64,000 nt of DNA from Fallopia convolvulus. Taxonomy: Eukaryota; Streptophyta; Magnoliopsida; Caryophyllales; Polygonaceae. How positions within the stretch are numbered: position 1 is the first letter of the stretch; each line of letters opens with the position of its first letter. This document shows, in pieces, positions 23,523 to 34,054 of the stretch. The stretch lies in the NCBI GenBank assembly GCA_964016875.1, contig OZ024730.1:45276943-45340942 (forward strand), written 5' to 3'. The notes under the pieces were generated by a model. It worked only from the letters and a program-made list of their open reading frames with translations, had not been told where the DNA came from and searched no databases. Made by a program: the position numbers and the translations under genes.

Positions 23523-24690
23523 GTAACAGAAAGCAGAAGGCTTCAACATTCCACAATAGTAACAATTCTTTCAGCATACATATACATAAATTAAGAAAAA
23601 TATTGCTTAGATCAAACAGCATTCCAATTACACCAACTGAAAGCTGCAGCAAAACATCAACATTAGAACATAACAAGGTAGGCAAGTCCTAAACCTTCCG
23701 AAGTATCAACCTTGCATCAATTCAAAGCTTAGTAACCCAACTGAGCTAAACAGGAGGCATCCAAACCCGGGAAACTATTCATCTTCCCAGGAGGCACTAA
23801 CTTGTATATCTTTGATCAATTTGCAGACTTTGTTTGCTTTCATGTTCAAATCAATTCCTGAAGTTGCATTTCTTTAAGTAAAAAATCAACTAATCAAGTT
23901 TTCTAATCCAATTGGACCGTGATTCACAAAAGAATACTAAAAGCACACACAAAATTTACCAGCATTCAAACAACACTCATGGAAAATTTGACACCATGGG
24001 CATAACAATTAAGCAAGCAAATGAGCCACCCAGTTATAGCAAAACCAATAACTAAAATTAAGAATCACCAATTGATCAAACCCGAATCATTTATGTCCTT
24101 TTGCTAGGAATGATAGATTTATAAGGACACTGGAAAGCTATCCAGTTGCTGAATCGATTAACATATAATTATACTCTAAAAAAGAATCATAAAGTCAATG
24201 GTAAATTGCTGGGGGTTGGGGGTCGTTCCTCCATCACAACTCACAAATTCACATCATAAAACTAACAAGTAAAATAACGTAGATTCTAATTAAGTATTTA
24301 AAAAAGAAAAAACTAAGGTGCTAAGTTTTTTTTCCCTTAAAAACTAATTACACGTAACACATGCATTGTATAAGACTAACACCATTAAAGGGGGATGCCA
24401 AATAGAGTAGAAGCTCTTCAATTACCCACTTAACCTCAACATAACATAATAATTCACACTCAAGTTTCTGAATAATGCACCAAAAAAAAAATAGCATTGA
24501 CTCAAGATAGTAGATGTAGAAGATCACAATCGTACACATGATAAAGGCAATAACATATTGGTTTCTCAAGGCCCTGGACATAATCAATTACAACTATAAT
24601 CTGAAAAATAATGAAGATAGCAGGGAGAGAGAAGTAATGAAGATAGAAGTACAATCTATGCAAAAAAGGAGTATTACCATCATTCCTAAC
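23523..24690. other. Intron-like flank of the ALDH fragment; nothing recognised
   Basis: AT-rich sequence with short frames on both strands. No exon of aldehyde dehydrogenase or another family was recognised, and no terminal repeats were found. Confidence 0.4.
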
Positions 24691-24698
24691 CAGGAAGC

Positions 24699-26114
24699 TG
24701 ATATCCGCTTTTTAGGTAGGTTTTTAGTGTCTAGATAGATTAAATTTAGTTGGTTTTAGTACTAGAGTTTTATGTTTTTGAGTCTTTTTGCCTTAGTGTT
24801 CGTATTTCCTTGAGATTCGGAAACTACGTATCTTTTGTGTCTTTTTATAGGCATTTTGGAGCTCAATAAAGGATTTGGAGCATTGCAAGAGAAGATGGAG
24901 ATTAAGCGCTCAAGTAAAAGTCATTGAAGATCAAGTTTGAGCTTGGAAAGAGATAGAGGAATTTGTTACAAGAATATAGGAAAAAGAATCGAGTCAATCG
25001 GAGTTATAATGAATCCTCTACGCAAGTTTTACTCAAGGTTGTTCGAACAAGCCCTCAGGAACGACCCTATGAGGGTCGTGCACGACCCTATCAGGGTCGT
25101 GCTAGACCCAAGAAGAAAGTGAGCTCTCAAGACCGACCCCAGGGGGGTCGTGCACGACCCATTTGGGTCGATCATGGCGCCGACTTTGCCCTATTATTCC
25201 GAGATCTTATGATATATTCTATCTTTTATTTTAGGAAGTTATTCTATCTTGTTTCCTAGTAGAATTAGGACTCATTTTCCTCTATAAAAGGAGGTTAAAC
25301 CCTTTAGTATGAGATATTCTCTCTTTGGAGAGGATGGCTCTCTCTTTTCTAGCTTTTGTTTGGAGGTTATTTGGAGATTAAGAGGAAGACTTGGAGGAAG
25401 TTGGAGAAATTTGTAAGACCTCTTTGTTTTTATTTGATTTTTCGGTTTGTTTTTCATGATCATGTCTTCTTCTTTCTTTTCAATGTGTGAGTAGTCTTCT
25501 TAGATTCTAGGGTTGGGTGAAAACCCAACACAATCATGCATGTCTAAACTTGAATTCATGACTTGAATGCTTGAATATCATATCTATCTATCTTGTGCTT
25601 AATACCTTTGCGAAAGTTGAGGCAATATCTTGCAATTAACCTAAAAGCGAAAGTGTAAAGTTGATTGTTTGATTAGATCTAAATAGGATTATTTGCGAAA
25701 GTTGATATTCCTAGGTTGAAGGATAGATAGAAAGTTGTTTAATTTGCGACAGTTGATTGAATAACTTGAATTGTTTGCGACATTTGACTTTTCTATGATC
25801 ATAATTGCATGATAGTTGTGAATTCTCGTTGAAAGCATGTATGGTTGTTGTTGTGGTAGCCCTAGCCCTAGGATTGCCTTTTTATATTTGATTTAAAACT
25901 TGTGATTTTGCTTCGATCTCGACCCCACCAAGGTCGTGCTCGAGCCTAGTTCCTTCGTTTGTGTTCTTGTGTGTTTGTGACCCTTCGTGTTTATTTCTTT
26001 TCGTAGTTTATCAACTAATCTTTGCCCTAATGTCATTCCCGTGGACGAACCTGACTCCGCTATACTCAGCGGGGTCTTGAATATAAATTTATTTGTTCAA
26101 GAAACCCTTCAACA
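24699..26114 (+). mobile_element. Solo LTR with target duplication GAAGC
   Basis: 1,416-bp segment with ends TGATATCCGC...CTTCAACA and perfect 5-bp duplication GAAGC (24694-24698, 26115-26119). A TATA box (CTCTATAAAAGGAGG, about 25280) lies mid-LTR and suggests plus-strand transcription. The 3' part (CCCGTGGACGAACC...CTATACT) resembles the matching part of the 8044-13650 LTRs, so it is probably a related gypsy family. A palindrome-rich stretch with GACCCTATnAGGGTCGTGC-type words lies at 25063-25175. Confidence 0.9.
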
Positions 26115-26655
26115 GAAGCGGTGATATTTTTACAACTAAGCAGACTAGCAAAGCAATTAGATTTCACTGAAGCATTTTATCAAACATCTCTTGTGCATTT
26201 CAAATCAATTTAACTTTAATTCCCCCACAGGACCATAATACACATAGCGAAAAGTCGTGATCAATTCAATGGCATGGAAAAATAGCCATTAAATGAACAT
26301 CGATCCTAACAAGCACTGCACCACCATCACCCAACTGTCAAATGACACCAATCCCCTCCATTTGTGCCTCTTCGGGCATATTCATGGCTTTTGCGATGTC
26401 CAGAAAACAAAAAATTAAGCAAGAGCATGATAGTTCGTTTATTCAATGCGTCATAAACTAAACCCATAAATATAAATGTCCTAAATGCAAAATGAAGATC
26501 AGAAATACCAAAGAAAAATCCAGGGACCATTACAAATCTCACACTCCATGAAGGACCCCCACAAATTCAAGCTCAAAGGTGGAACTCGTCGAAAATATGA
26601 GCCCCAATTTTCGAACCCTAGAAACGAAATTGGCAAAGCAAAATAGAGTATCTAC

Positions 26656-26874
26656 CTGTTCGAGGTTAATAGCAAGGCGACGGGACGGGACTACTGCGCG
26701 GGGCGGTACTTGCAGACGGCTGTGCGAGTGTAGGTAGAGGCGGGAGGCGCGGACGGTAGGCGGCGGTCGGTGCGGTACGAAAAGGGTGTGAGGAGCGGAA
26801 ATATGTGCAACTTTAGTCGGGAAAGAAGAGGGTTGAGATAGTGTCGAGCGAAGAAGAAGGAGATGACGAGGCAC
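26656..26874 (-). pseudogene. Lone 5' exon with transit-peptide-like composition
   Basis: A minus-strand frame from ATG 26874 (MPRHLLLLRSTLSQPSSFPT...) runs 73 residues to a plausible donor (GAACAG|GTAGAT). It is rich in Ser, Arg, Pro and Leu and almost free of acidic residues, as in a plastid or mitochondrial targeting peptide. Downstream, 26285-26410 contains AKAMNMPEEAQMEGIG but without a clear AG acceptor. I do not recognise the family. It may be the first exon of a gene broken by the solo LTR at 24699. Confidence 0.3.
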
Positions 26875-26926
26875 TTTTAGGCAGGCAAATGTTTTTTTTT
26901 TTTTGCTAAGAACACACCAACTTGCA

Positions 26927-27264
26927 TTAAATTAAAGCAAACTTCAAGTCAAGAGCCAACAGCTCGTACAACACAGCAGGGAAAGAAAAAGACTGAAAAA
27001 CCAGGAAAGGAGAAAGAGGTTGCCATTGAGCTAGCCAGTGTGCAGCCCCATTGGCTTCCCTTTTAACAAAGCTAAATTTACAAGTGATAAAATCAGAAGA
27101 CAACTCCAAAGTAAGTGCAATTAACGTGCCCAAAATAGCTCTAGGCATCTCTGATCGTTGAAGTTTAAGCACGAGCGGTAAGCAATCTGATTCGACCTGA
27201 ATATGAGTAATACCCGCTTGCTTTGCTGCCTCTAAACCCCTGAGAATGGCCTCAACTTCAGCAA
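26927..27264 (-). pseudogene. LINE RNase H domain, 3' part
   Basis: Reads EVEAILRGLEAAKQAGITHI, then VESDCLPLV and VKREANGAAHWLA. This is the plant LINE RNase H pattern (E...AL..GL, ESD, R..N..AH.LA), with the catalytic Glu of EAILRGL, the Asp of ESDC and a His near the end. It is separated from its 5' half (30263 upward) by the copia insertion. Removing the insertion and one copy of CTTCA restores continuity of this domain. Confidence 0.85.
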
Positions 27265-27269
27265 CTTCA

Positions 27270-27649
27270 TAACAGAATTCGTAATTACAAAACACTGTTG
27301 GATCGATTAATTAGGTTAAGTAAGGAAAGATCAAACAAAGGGGGAGATTTGGTGACATCCTTGAGGATCGATTAATTAGGTTAAGTAAGGAAAGATCAAA
27401 CAAAGGGGGAGATTTGGTGACATCCTTGAGGATGCCTTTTGGTTTTTTTTTTTTTATATTATCAGGAAAAGCGGCACATAAAGCTTGCCTTTCATTTATT
27501 ACAAGGTGGTATTTATAGTCTGGAGTTTTACACAGAATGAGAAGCAAAGTAGCAATCCCTAGGTCATCTGGCAGGCAACAATCTGGGTTTTGTTTCCTTT
27601 TGTTGTTGGGCCGGGTTGTTCACACTTGGGCCAGGTTCATTAGATGACA
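27270..27649 (-). repeat. 3' LTR of the copia element, with internal 65-bp duplication
   Basis: 380 bp against 313 bp for the other LTR. The excess is a perfect tandem copy of 65 bp (27301-27365 and 27366-27430). The duplication must post-date reverse transcription, because both LTRs are copied from one template. Confidence 0.9.
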
Positions 27650-27707
27650 TCCCCCCGCAAGCTGGAGCAGGGTTCACCATGCCCAGCTTAGACAACAATG
27701 TTTGGAA

Positions 27708-28304
27708 CTAGGAAGAAGGTAAGATCTTGGTGAGCACATCAGCAAGCTGATGCTTGGTGGGAAGATATGACAGTTGCAACAGACCTTCCATTACCTTTTG
27801 ACGAGTGAAGTGACAATCTATTTCAACATGCTTCGTGCGCTCGTGAAAGACGGGATTCCGTGCAATGTGAAGACCAGATCGGTTGTCACAATGCAAAGTT
27901 ACTGGAGTGATGTCATGAACACATAATTCTTGGAGAAGCCCTACAAGCCAAGTAATTTCGGATGCAGCATGGGACATGGCTCGATATTATGCCTCAGAAG
28001 AGCTCCTTGAGACAGTGGCTTGCTTTTTTGAACGCCAACAAATTGGGTTGGATCCAAACAAGATCACATACCCTGTTACCGATCTTCTACTCATTGGGCA
28101 TGAAGCCCAATCTGAATCTGAAAAAGCTTGTAATGTAAGTTGTGTGCCTGGTTGAAAGACAATGCCATAATCCAATGTGCCTTTAACATATCTCAGTAGA
28201 TGATGGAGTGTTGTCATGTGGCTTGTGCAAGGTTTCTGCAGGAACTGACTTAATGTTTGGACTGCAAAAGACAGATCTGGTCTGGTATTGGTTAGATAAT
28301 TCAT
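27708..28304 (-). pseudogene. Copia RNase H and RT C-terminal region
   Basis: Frames 27987-28304 and 27708-27977 read MNYLTNTRPDLSFAVQTLSQ, FSDSDWASCPMSRRSVTGY, then SHAASEITWLVGLLQEL and ADVLTKILP. These are classic copia RNase H landmarks: DSDWA with catalytic Asp, the SEAEY/WL region, and HVEIDCHFTRQKV near the end. A stop or shift around 27980 (SSSEA* next to RYYAS/MSHAAS) and another upstream break the polyprotein. Confidence 0.9.
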
Positions 28305-28510
28305 CTTGCCAATCAGACTTCTGTATAGAGTGGGATCTTATAGAGGTTCTCCCGAATTGTCTTGTCTCAACTGCAGATTCAGTGGTAAGGGAGTAACACA
28401 TATGGATTCAGTTTTCAGCTGTGCATCAATGAGTAATTCCCTAGCAAATTTTCCCTACGAGATTATCATCTTTCCTTGGTCATAATTGACTTGCATACTA
28501 AGGAAATAAT

Positions 28511-29101
28511 TCAGCCTCCCGAGATCTTTAAAATACTGAATAAGGAATCAAGAGTGGACTTGAGATGTGAAATAGCATTAGAATCTGTCCCTGTCACCAA
28601 AATATCATCCACATACACTTCCATAATTGTGATATCTTGATCTGTCCTTTTGAGAAACAAAGATGGATCAGAAGAGGATTGAACAAACTGTATGTCATGC
28701 AAGGTGGAAGCAAGTTTTTGATGCCATTGTCTCGAAGCTTGCTTCAGTCCATAAAGTGATTTTCTCAACTTGCAAACATGATGTAGGGGATTAGAAATTC
28801 CTTCAAGCATGGTCATGTAGACATCCTCAAAGAGCTCTCCATGTAGAAACGCATTGTTCACATCCAATTGGTGAATTTCCCATTTTCTGTTGACTGCCAA
28901 GGCAAGAAGAGTTCTTATAGTACTCATTCTAACCACTGGAGAAAACGTCTCCTCATAATCCACCCCATATTTTTGAGTGTACCCTTTAGCAACCAACCTA
29001 GCTTTGAACCTTTCCACTTGTCCATTCGCCTTCAATTTAATCTTATATACCCATCTGCACCCAATTGCTCGTTTGTTAGGTGGTAAGGGCACCAGAGTCA
29101 C
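28511..29101 (-). pseudogene. Copia reverse transcriptase (N-terminal and palm)
   Basis: Reads RAIGCRWVYKIK, ARLVAKGYTQ, YEETFSPVVR, QLDVNNAFLHGEL, SLYGLKQASRQWH and EVYVDDILVTG. These are the hallmark copia RT blocks with the catalytic YVDD; QLDV[N/K]NAFL holds the first catalytic Asp. The frame ends prematurely around 28511, and 28305-28510 is only readable in another frame, so the enzyme is not made as a unit. Confidence 0.95.
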
Positions 29102-29792
29102 TTCCTATTCCACTTGTTGATTTCAGCTCTCCCTGACCTTCTTCTTCCAACACCATGTGGTAGACCTCCCCAATGCTTGGCATAGGCTTCATCATTAGTA
29201 TGTTGGCTCTTACCAAGTTATACGCTTCATTCAAACCGACAAGAAATTGTATAACTTGCAAATTGTACAACAACTGTGGTATGGATCCAACTGTTCCACA
29301 TTTTGTGCAGCTTGGCATTTCAACAAGCACAATATATTCATCCCACATTTTCTTGAATTTTGTAAAGTAAGAACTAACCGACAAGTTTCGTTGACTAACT
29401 GTGAACAACTCTTTTTGAACTTGAAATATCCTAGTGCAATTAGGAAATCCAAACCTCATCTTTAAATCATTCCATACCTCATATGCTGAATCGTAGTACA
29501 AAACCGTCTCCGCAATATCTTTGTCAACTGAATGTAGCAGCCAGGACATCACCATGCTGTTACAACGTTCCTACTGAGAAAGTTGAGGTGAATCGAAGCT
29601 TGGTCTTTCATATTTCCCAGTAACAAAGTCAAGTTTGTTCTTTGCCCGAAGAGACATCTCCACCGATCGCTTCCAATGGTAATAGTTCTTGTCATTTAGA
29701 GGTTGAATTGAGAGCACATAGTTCGGATGATCCGAATAGTGTAAATACAGAACATGATTCGAATCTTTGATATAGCCCTCCTTTTTCTGCAA
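29076..29792 (-). pseudogene. Copia gag fragment fused near RT
   Basis: Frames 29571-29792 and 29076-29555 read YVLSIQPLNDKNYYHWKRSV, LRAKNKLDFVTG, then WLLHSVDKDIAETVLYYDSA and FLVGLNEAYNLVRANIL. These are the typical gag segments (Y..W, LDF..G, I...V...A...W.DL). A stop lies near 29560. The zinc knuckle, protease and integrase expected next are absent and the sequence passes straight into RT at about 29100, marking an internal deletion. Confidence 0.85.
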
Positions 29793-29944
29793 TGCCAGCT
29801 TATGTTCTTAGCTCCTGGTTCCTGGTTGCAAATTCGTTCTCGAAGGGAAGTTCCATTTCAACATTATCTCCTTCCATCTCTCACAAAGCAGCTTCTTTCC
29901 TTTTCTTCAAACACAGATTCTGTTTCGACGGAGCTCTAATACCA

Positions 29945-30257
29945 TAACAGAATCCGTAATTACAAAACACTGTTGGATCGATTAATTAGGTTAAGTAAGG
30001 AAAGATCAAACAAAGGGGGAGATTTGGTGACATCCTTGAGGATGCCTTTTGGTTTTTTTTTGTATATTATCAGGAAAAGCGGCACATAAAGCTTGCCTTT
30101 CATTTATTACAAGGTGGTATTTATAGTCTGGAGTTTTACACAGAATGAGAAGCTAAGTAGCAATCCCTAGGTCATCTGGAAGGCAACAATCTGGGTTTTG
30201 TTTCCTTTTGTTGTTGGGTCGGGTTGTTCACACTTGGGCCAGGTTCACTAGATGACA
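29945..30257 (-). repeat. 5' LTR of the copia element
   Basis: 313-bp copy without the 65-bp duplication. It adjoins the primer-binding site at 29933-29944 and the target duplication CTTCA at 30258-30262. Confidence 0.92.
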
Positions 30258-30262
30258 CTTCA

Positions 30263-31326
30263 ACACTTGATCATGTCTGAATTCTCCTAGAACCCGCAAA
30301 ACTAACATCACCATTCGAGAGTCTACAAATGAATCCAATCCCACACCCAGACTCATTAACAGCAGCATCACAGTTCAGCTTTGCCCAACCATGATCAGGA
30401 AGTCGCCAGATCACTCTTTGTTTTGGAACCTGTGTTTTTGGCAGGTTCATTTGCTTTTGAGTTTCAGTGAAGTCAAAATGCATATTCAGACAAGAGTCAA
30501 TCACCTCCTCTGGCTTGGCCTTAACCCCTTCAAAAATTGATGTATTTCGTGCCCGCCAAAGACCATGAACAATACAAGCCCAACGAGCAATGCTTGACTC
30601 ATCACAGACCTGGAAGACACAATCAGCCCAATATTTAAAAGAAGAGAGCCCTTCTCCCAACTCGCCAAACTCCGGGAAGCGTTCCCAGACCTGTCGAGGT
30701 AGTAAGCAGCCATACAGAGCATGGAAAGTTGATTCAGGCAGTCCACACTCATAGCATAAAGGATCCGGAACAATTTTCCGCCTAAATAAATTTTCTTTAC
30801 ATGGAATAGCATCTATACAGGCCCGCCAAATGCAATTGCGAACCTTTGGTAACGTGTGAATCTTCCATAATTTTTTCCATATGAAATTCCCTGATGAATC
30901 AGTCAAGCCTCCTCCCTGTTTCTCAGTTGCACCCTTTCTATCAAACATGAGGTGATAAGCTGACCTGACATTATACTCTCCTGATTGAGAGTAGAACTAG
31001 ATTAGTTGATCTTGGACCATGGGATCCACAAGGTGCTGGGCCAAGATAACCTCCACGTCACAAGGGGCGAGAAGCTGTCGGACCAAAGACTCATTCCAGC
31101 ATCCATTTGACCAATCAATCAGATCAATCACACGAAGATCCTCTAGTGCACCATTAAAATTTCCAATAGTTTTAAAAGAGAAAGGCCTAGGAATCCAACG
31201 ATCTAACCAAACGTTTAAGCTGCTGCCATTCCCAACTTGCCAAAAGGAACCCTCCAAGATCACTTTTCTAGCTTCGATAATGCTGCGCCAAGAATAACTC
31301 GGTATGTGCCCAACATTAGCCTCCAA
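30263..31326 (-). pseudogene. LINE zinc-binding tail and start of RNase H
   Basis: 30271-30948 reads WKKLWKIHTLPKVRNCIWRA, CYECGLPESTFHALYGC and HGWAKLNCDAAV. These are the zf-RVT domain (C-x2-C ... H-x4-C) and the first RNase H strand with catalytic Asp (NCDAA). 30997-31326 reads WRSIIEARKVILEGSFWQVG and VWLDRWIP, the conserved segment between RT and the zinc-binding domain. A frame break lies at about 30960. Confidence 0.9.
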
Positions 31327-31355
31327 GAACGATTGATGCGGGTAATATTTTGCCT

Positions 31356-32849
31356 TTAATAATCGCCCAAGCAGAGAGTCCGGATTGTGAATGAGCCCCA
31401 GCCTTGTTTCGCTAGAAGAGCCAAATTAAAAGTTTCAAGGTCCCTGAATCCCAACCCACCTCGAGCCTTTGATTGATACATACGAGTCCAGCTTAACCAA
31501 TGCAAATTGTTCTTCGAGCCAGATTCCCCCCAGAAAAAATTGCTCATCATTTGCTCCATCTCCCGACATGTTTCCGCCGGAATTCTGATGCAAGACATAG
31601 CGTATAAAGGCATTGATTGGATTACTGACTTTATAAGAACTTCCTTGCCCGCCCGGGACAAAGCCTTGACGTTCCAGAATTCTAACTTCTTCCACATGTG
31701 CTCTTTGATTTGTCCAAAGATCACTTTTTTCGACTGCCCTATCATGTTAGGTAAACCCAAGTATCGTTCATGTTTCTCTACTTCGCTCACATCAAGAATT
31801 TCCTAAATTTCAGTCCGCCGTTGCTCACTAACATTTTTGCTAAACGATAGCTCGGATTTTGCGAAGTTCACTTGTTGTCCCGACTCAGCTCCATATGCAT
31901 GGAGGATTGAAACAATTTCAGATGCTTGTTGACAAGTAGCTTCCGCAAAAACCATACTATCATCCTCAAAGAACAAGTGGGAGACGACCGGTGCCGTTCT
32001 AGCTACTCGCACGCCCATGAGTCTTCCAGCCCGCTCACTCTCACGAATCAAAGCCGACAATCCTTCCGCACAAAGGAGAAATAAATACGGAGAGAGAGGG
32101 TCGCCCTGACTTAATCCCCGAGAAGGAGTAAAATCGAGAGACGAGCTGCCATCCATGAGCACAGCAAAAGAAACCGTCGATACACACTTCATAACAAGTC
32201 GTACCCAGTGATCACAAAAACCGAGCTGCTTCATGATTCGTTCCAAGAAATGCCACTCCACTCTGTCGTAAGCCTTATTCATATCTAACTTCAATGCCAA
32301 GTAGCTTCTCTTTCCCGTCCTTTTGCTCTTCATGTGGTGGAAAATTTCAAAGGCCAAAAGGACATTATCCGTAATCAAACGCCCTGGAACAAAAGCACTC
32401 TGTGTCGAAGAGATAACTTTACCCAACACCCCCTTCAACCTGTTTGCAATCACCTTCGAGATCACCTTATACAAAACATTACATAAACTGATAGGACGAA
32501 GGTCCTTCATACGGTTAGGATTAGTAACTTTCGGAAAAAGTGAAATAAAAGTGTGATTAAGATCGGGGGGAATAGGGGCCCCATGAAGAATATCAAGGCA
32601 GAAAGAAATAATCTCCGGTCCGACAATATGCCAATGTTTTTGATAGAACAGTGCAGACATACCATCGGGACCCGGTGATTTTGTGGGATGCATAGAAAAA
32701 AGGGCATAGTGTACCTCTTCCCCGGAGAACGAACGTGTGAGCTTGGAATTGTCCAAGTCCGTCAATATGGACGAGATTCCTTGAGGAGCCATAGAGGAAA
32801 ATGTACTAAGATCGGATTTGAAAAGGTTTATGAAATAATCAGCAACCAC
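31356..32849 (-). pseudogene. LINE reverse transcriptase
   Basis: A 348-residue frame contains KSPGPDGMSALFYQKHW, DLRPISLCNVLYKVISKVIA, QSAFVPGRLITDNVLLAFE, LDMNKAYDRVEW, GLSQGDPLSPYLFLLCAEG and HLFFEDDSMVF. These are RT blocks 1-5 of plant L1 elements. The catalytic block normally reads FADD and here reads FEDD; the two aspartates are kept. The thumb region continues in another frame (31356-31790, RAGKEVLIKSVIQSMPLYAM, EQMMSNFFWG) after a stop at about 31800, so the ORF is broken. Confidence 0.95.
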
Positions 32850-33090
32850 TCTTTTCTTATTAAAAGAGTTTCTCCACTCAACCCCATCATCATCTACTAG
32901 CTTGTGAATCTTATTTCTCCTGCGTCTGCCATTAGCCTTATGGTGGAAAAAAGCTGAATTTCGGTCCCCCCCAAGTCAGCTCATTCACCTTTGCACGTTG
33001 TAACCATAGAAGTTCTTCTTTAATCATTAATTCCCTCTCCTCCTCCTCTAAAGCTTTCCTACGTGCAACCCACTCACCCCTCATGCCTCT

Positions 33091-34054
33091 CTATTGAAGT
33101 TCTCGCAGAGACTCTCGAACATTTTTCAGTTTCACCAAGATATTTCCAAAGGCCATTTTGTTCCAATCTTTCAAGGCCTCTGCACACTTTGATAACTTGC
33201 CCATCATACCATCTGTCGAGCTTGAGCTGCTCGGATTCCGCCAGACGTTCTCAATAACACCCTGATAGCCCTCGTGTTTCAACCACATGGCTTCAAAGCG
33301 GAAAGGACGGCTGCCCTTCTGGTCCTCTATACCTTCCTCCTCATCTCTAGAGCATTTTAGCAATACGGGCACATGATCCGATCCATCCCGATCGAGGTGA
33401 CGAACATGACCCCCATGAAATCGTTCAAGCCAAGATTCATTTGCCACCCCCAAATCGAGTCTTTCCTGAATAAATTCATTTCCGACCCGACCATTGTCCC
33501 ACGTGAATCTCGTCCCCGTGTAAGGCAACTCGGCTAACCCACACACATCTAAAGCATTTCTAAAATCCATAAGTGTTCTCCGGTTGAATACCCCCATCTT
33601 TGTCTTCTATATGCAGCACCTGATTGAAATCACCGAGACATAACCAGGCTTCATGACCATCTTCGTTGAGCCTCTTAAGTAGATTCCAAGAATGGAATTT
33701 TTCCTCTTTCCTCGGCCACCCATAGAAGCCCGTAAATCGCCACTCACCTCTACCATCCGGTAATTCAATCCTAGCATCAATGTGATGATTTGTATAGGAT
33801 TGAATGGATACTTGCACTTCCTCTTCCCACAACAAACATAAACCACCTGAACTTCCGACTGCATTAATAGCGAAGCAGCCTTTGAAGCCTAATTTAAGCC
33901 TCACCTCTTCCATTTTTGTTCTATCACACTTTGTCTCCATCAAAAAGACAACCTTCGGGGCCTCTCGTCTCACCAAGCTGGTGAGTCTTGCAATTGCCCG
34001 GGCCTTCCCCAATCCCCGGCAATTGTAGCTTAAAGCAGTTATAATTCTCGGCAA
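33091..34054 (-). pseudogene. LINE apurinic endonuclease domain
   Basis: From ATG 34054 the frame reads ALSYNCRGLGKARAI, VFLMETKCD, SGGLCLLWEE and CLGDFNQVL, the exonuclease-endonuclease-phosphatase fold of LINE ORF2 with its NCRGLG, ETK and GDFN signature residues. A shift near 33580 moves to the frame 33091-33597 (FTWDNGRVGNEFIQERLDLG, DGSDHVPVLL), which supplies the SDH-type active-site His. The linker to RT (32850-33090) has stops. Confidence 0.92.

Larger units (their letters stand above)
27270..30257 (-). mobile_element. Deleted Ty1/copia element with both LTRs
   Basis: 2,988-bp minus-strand element with target duplication CTTCA (27265-27269, 30258-30262). LTRs are 27270-27649 and 29945-30257, each starting TAACAGAAT and ending GATGACA on the plus strand. 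The primer-binding site on the minus strand (TGGTATTAGAGC, 29933-29944) is close to the initiator-Met complement, and the polypurine tract (GCTTGCGGGGGGA) lies next to the left LTR. Gag runs directly into reverse transcriptase, so zinc knuckle, protease and integrase are lost. RT and RNase H frames contain breaks. Confidence 0.92.
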
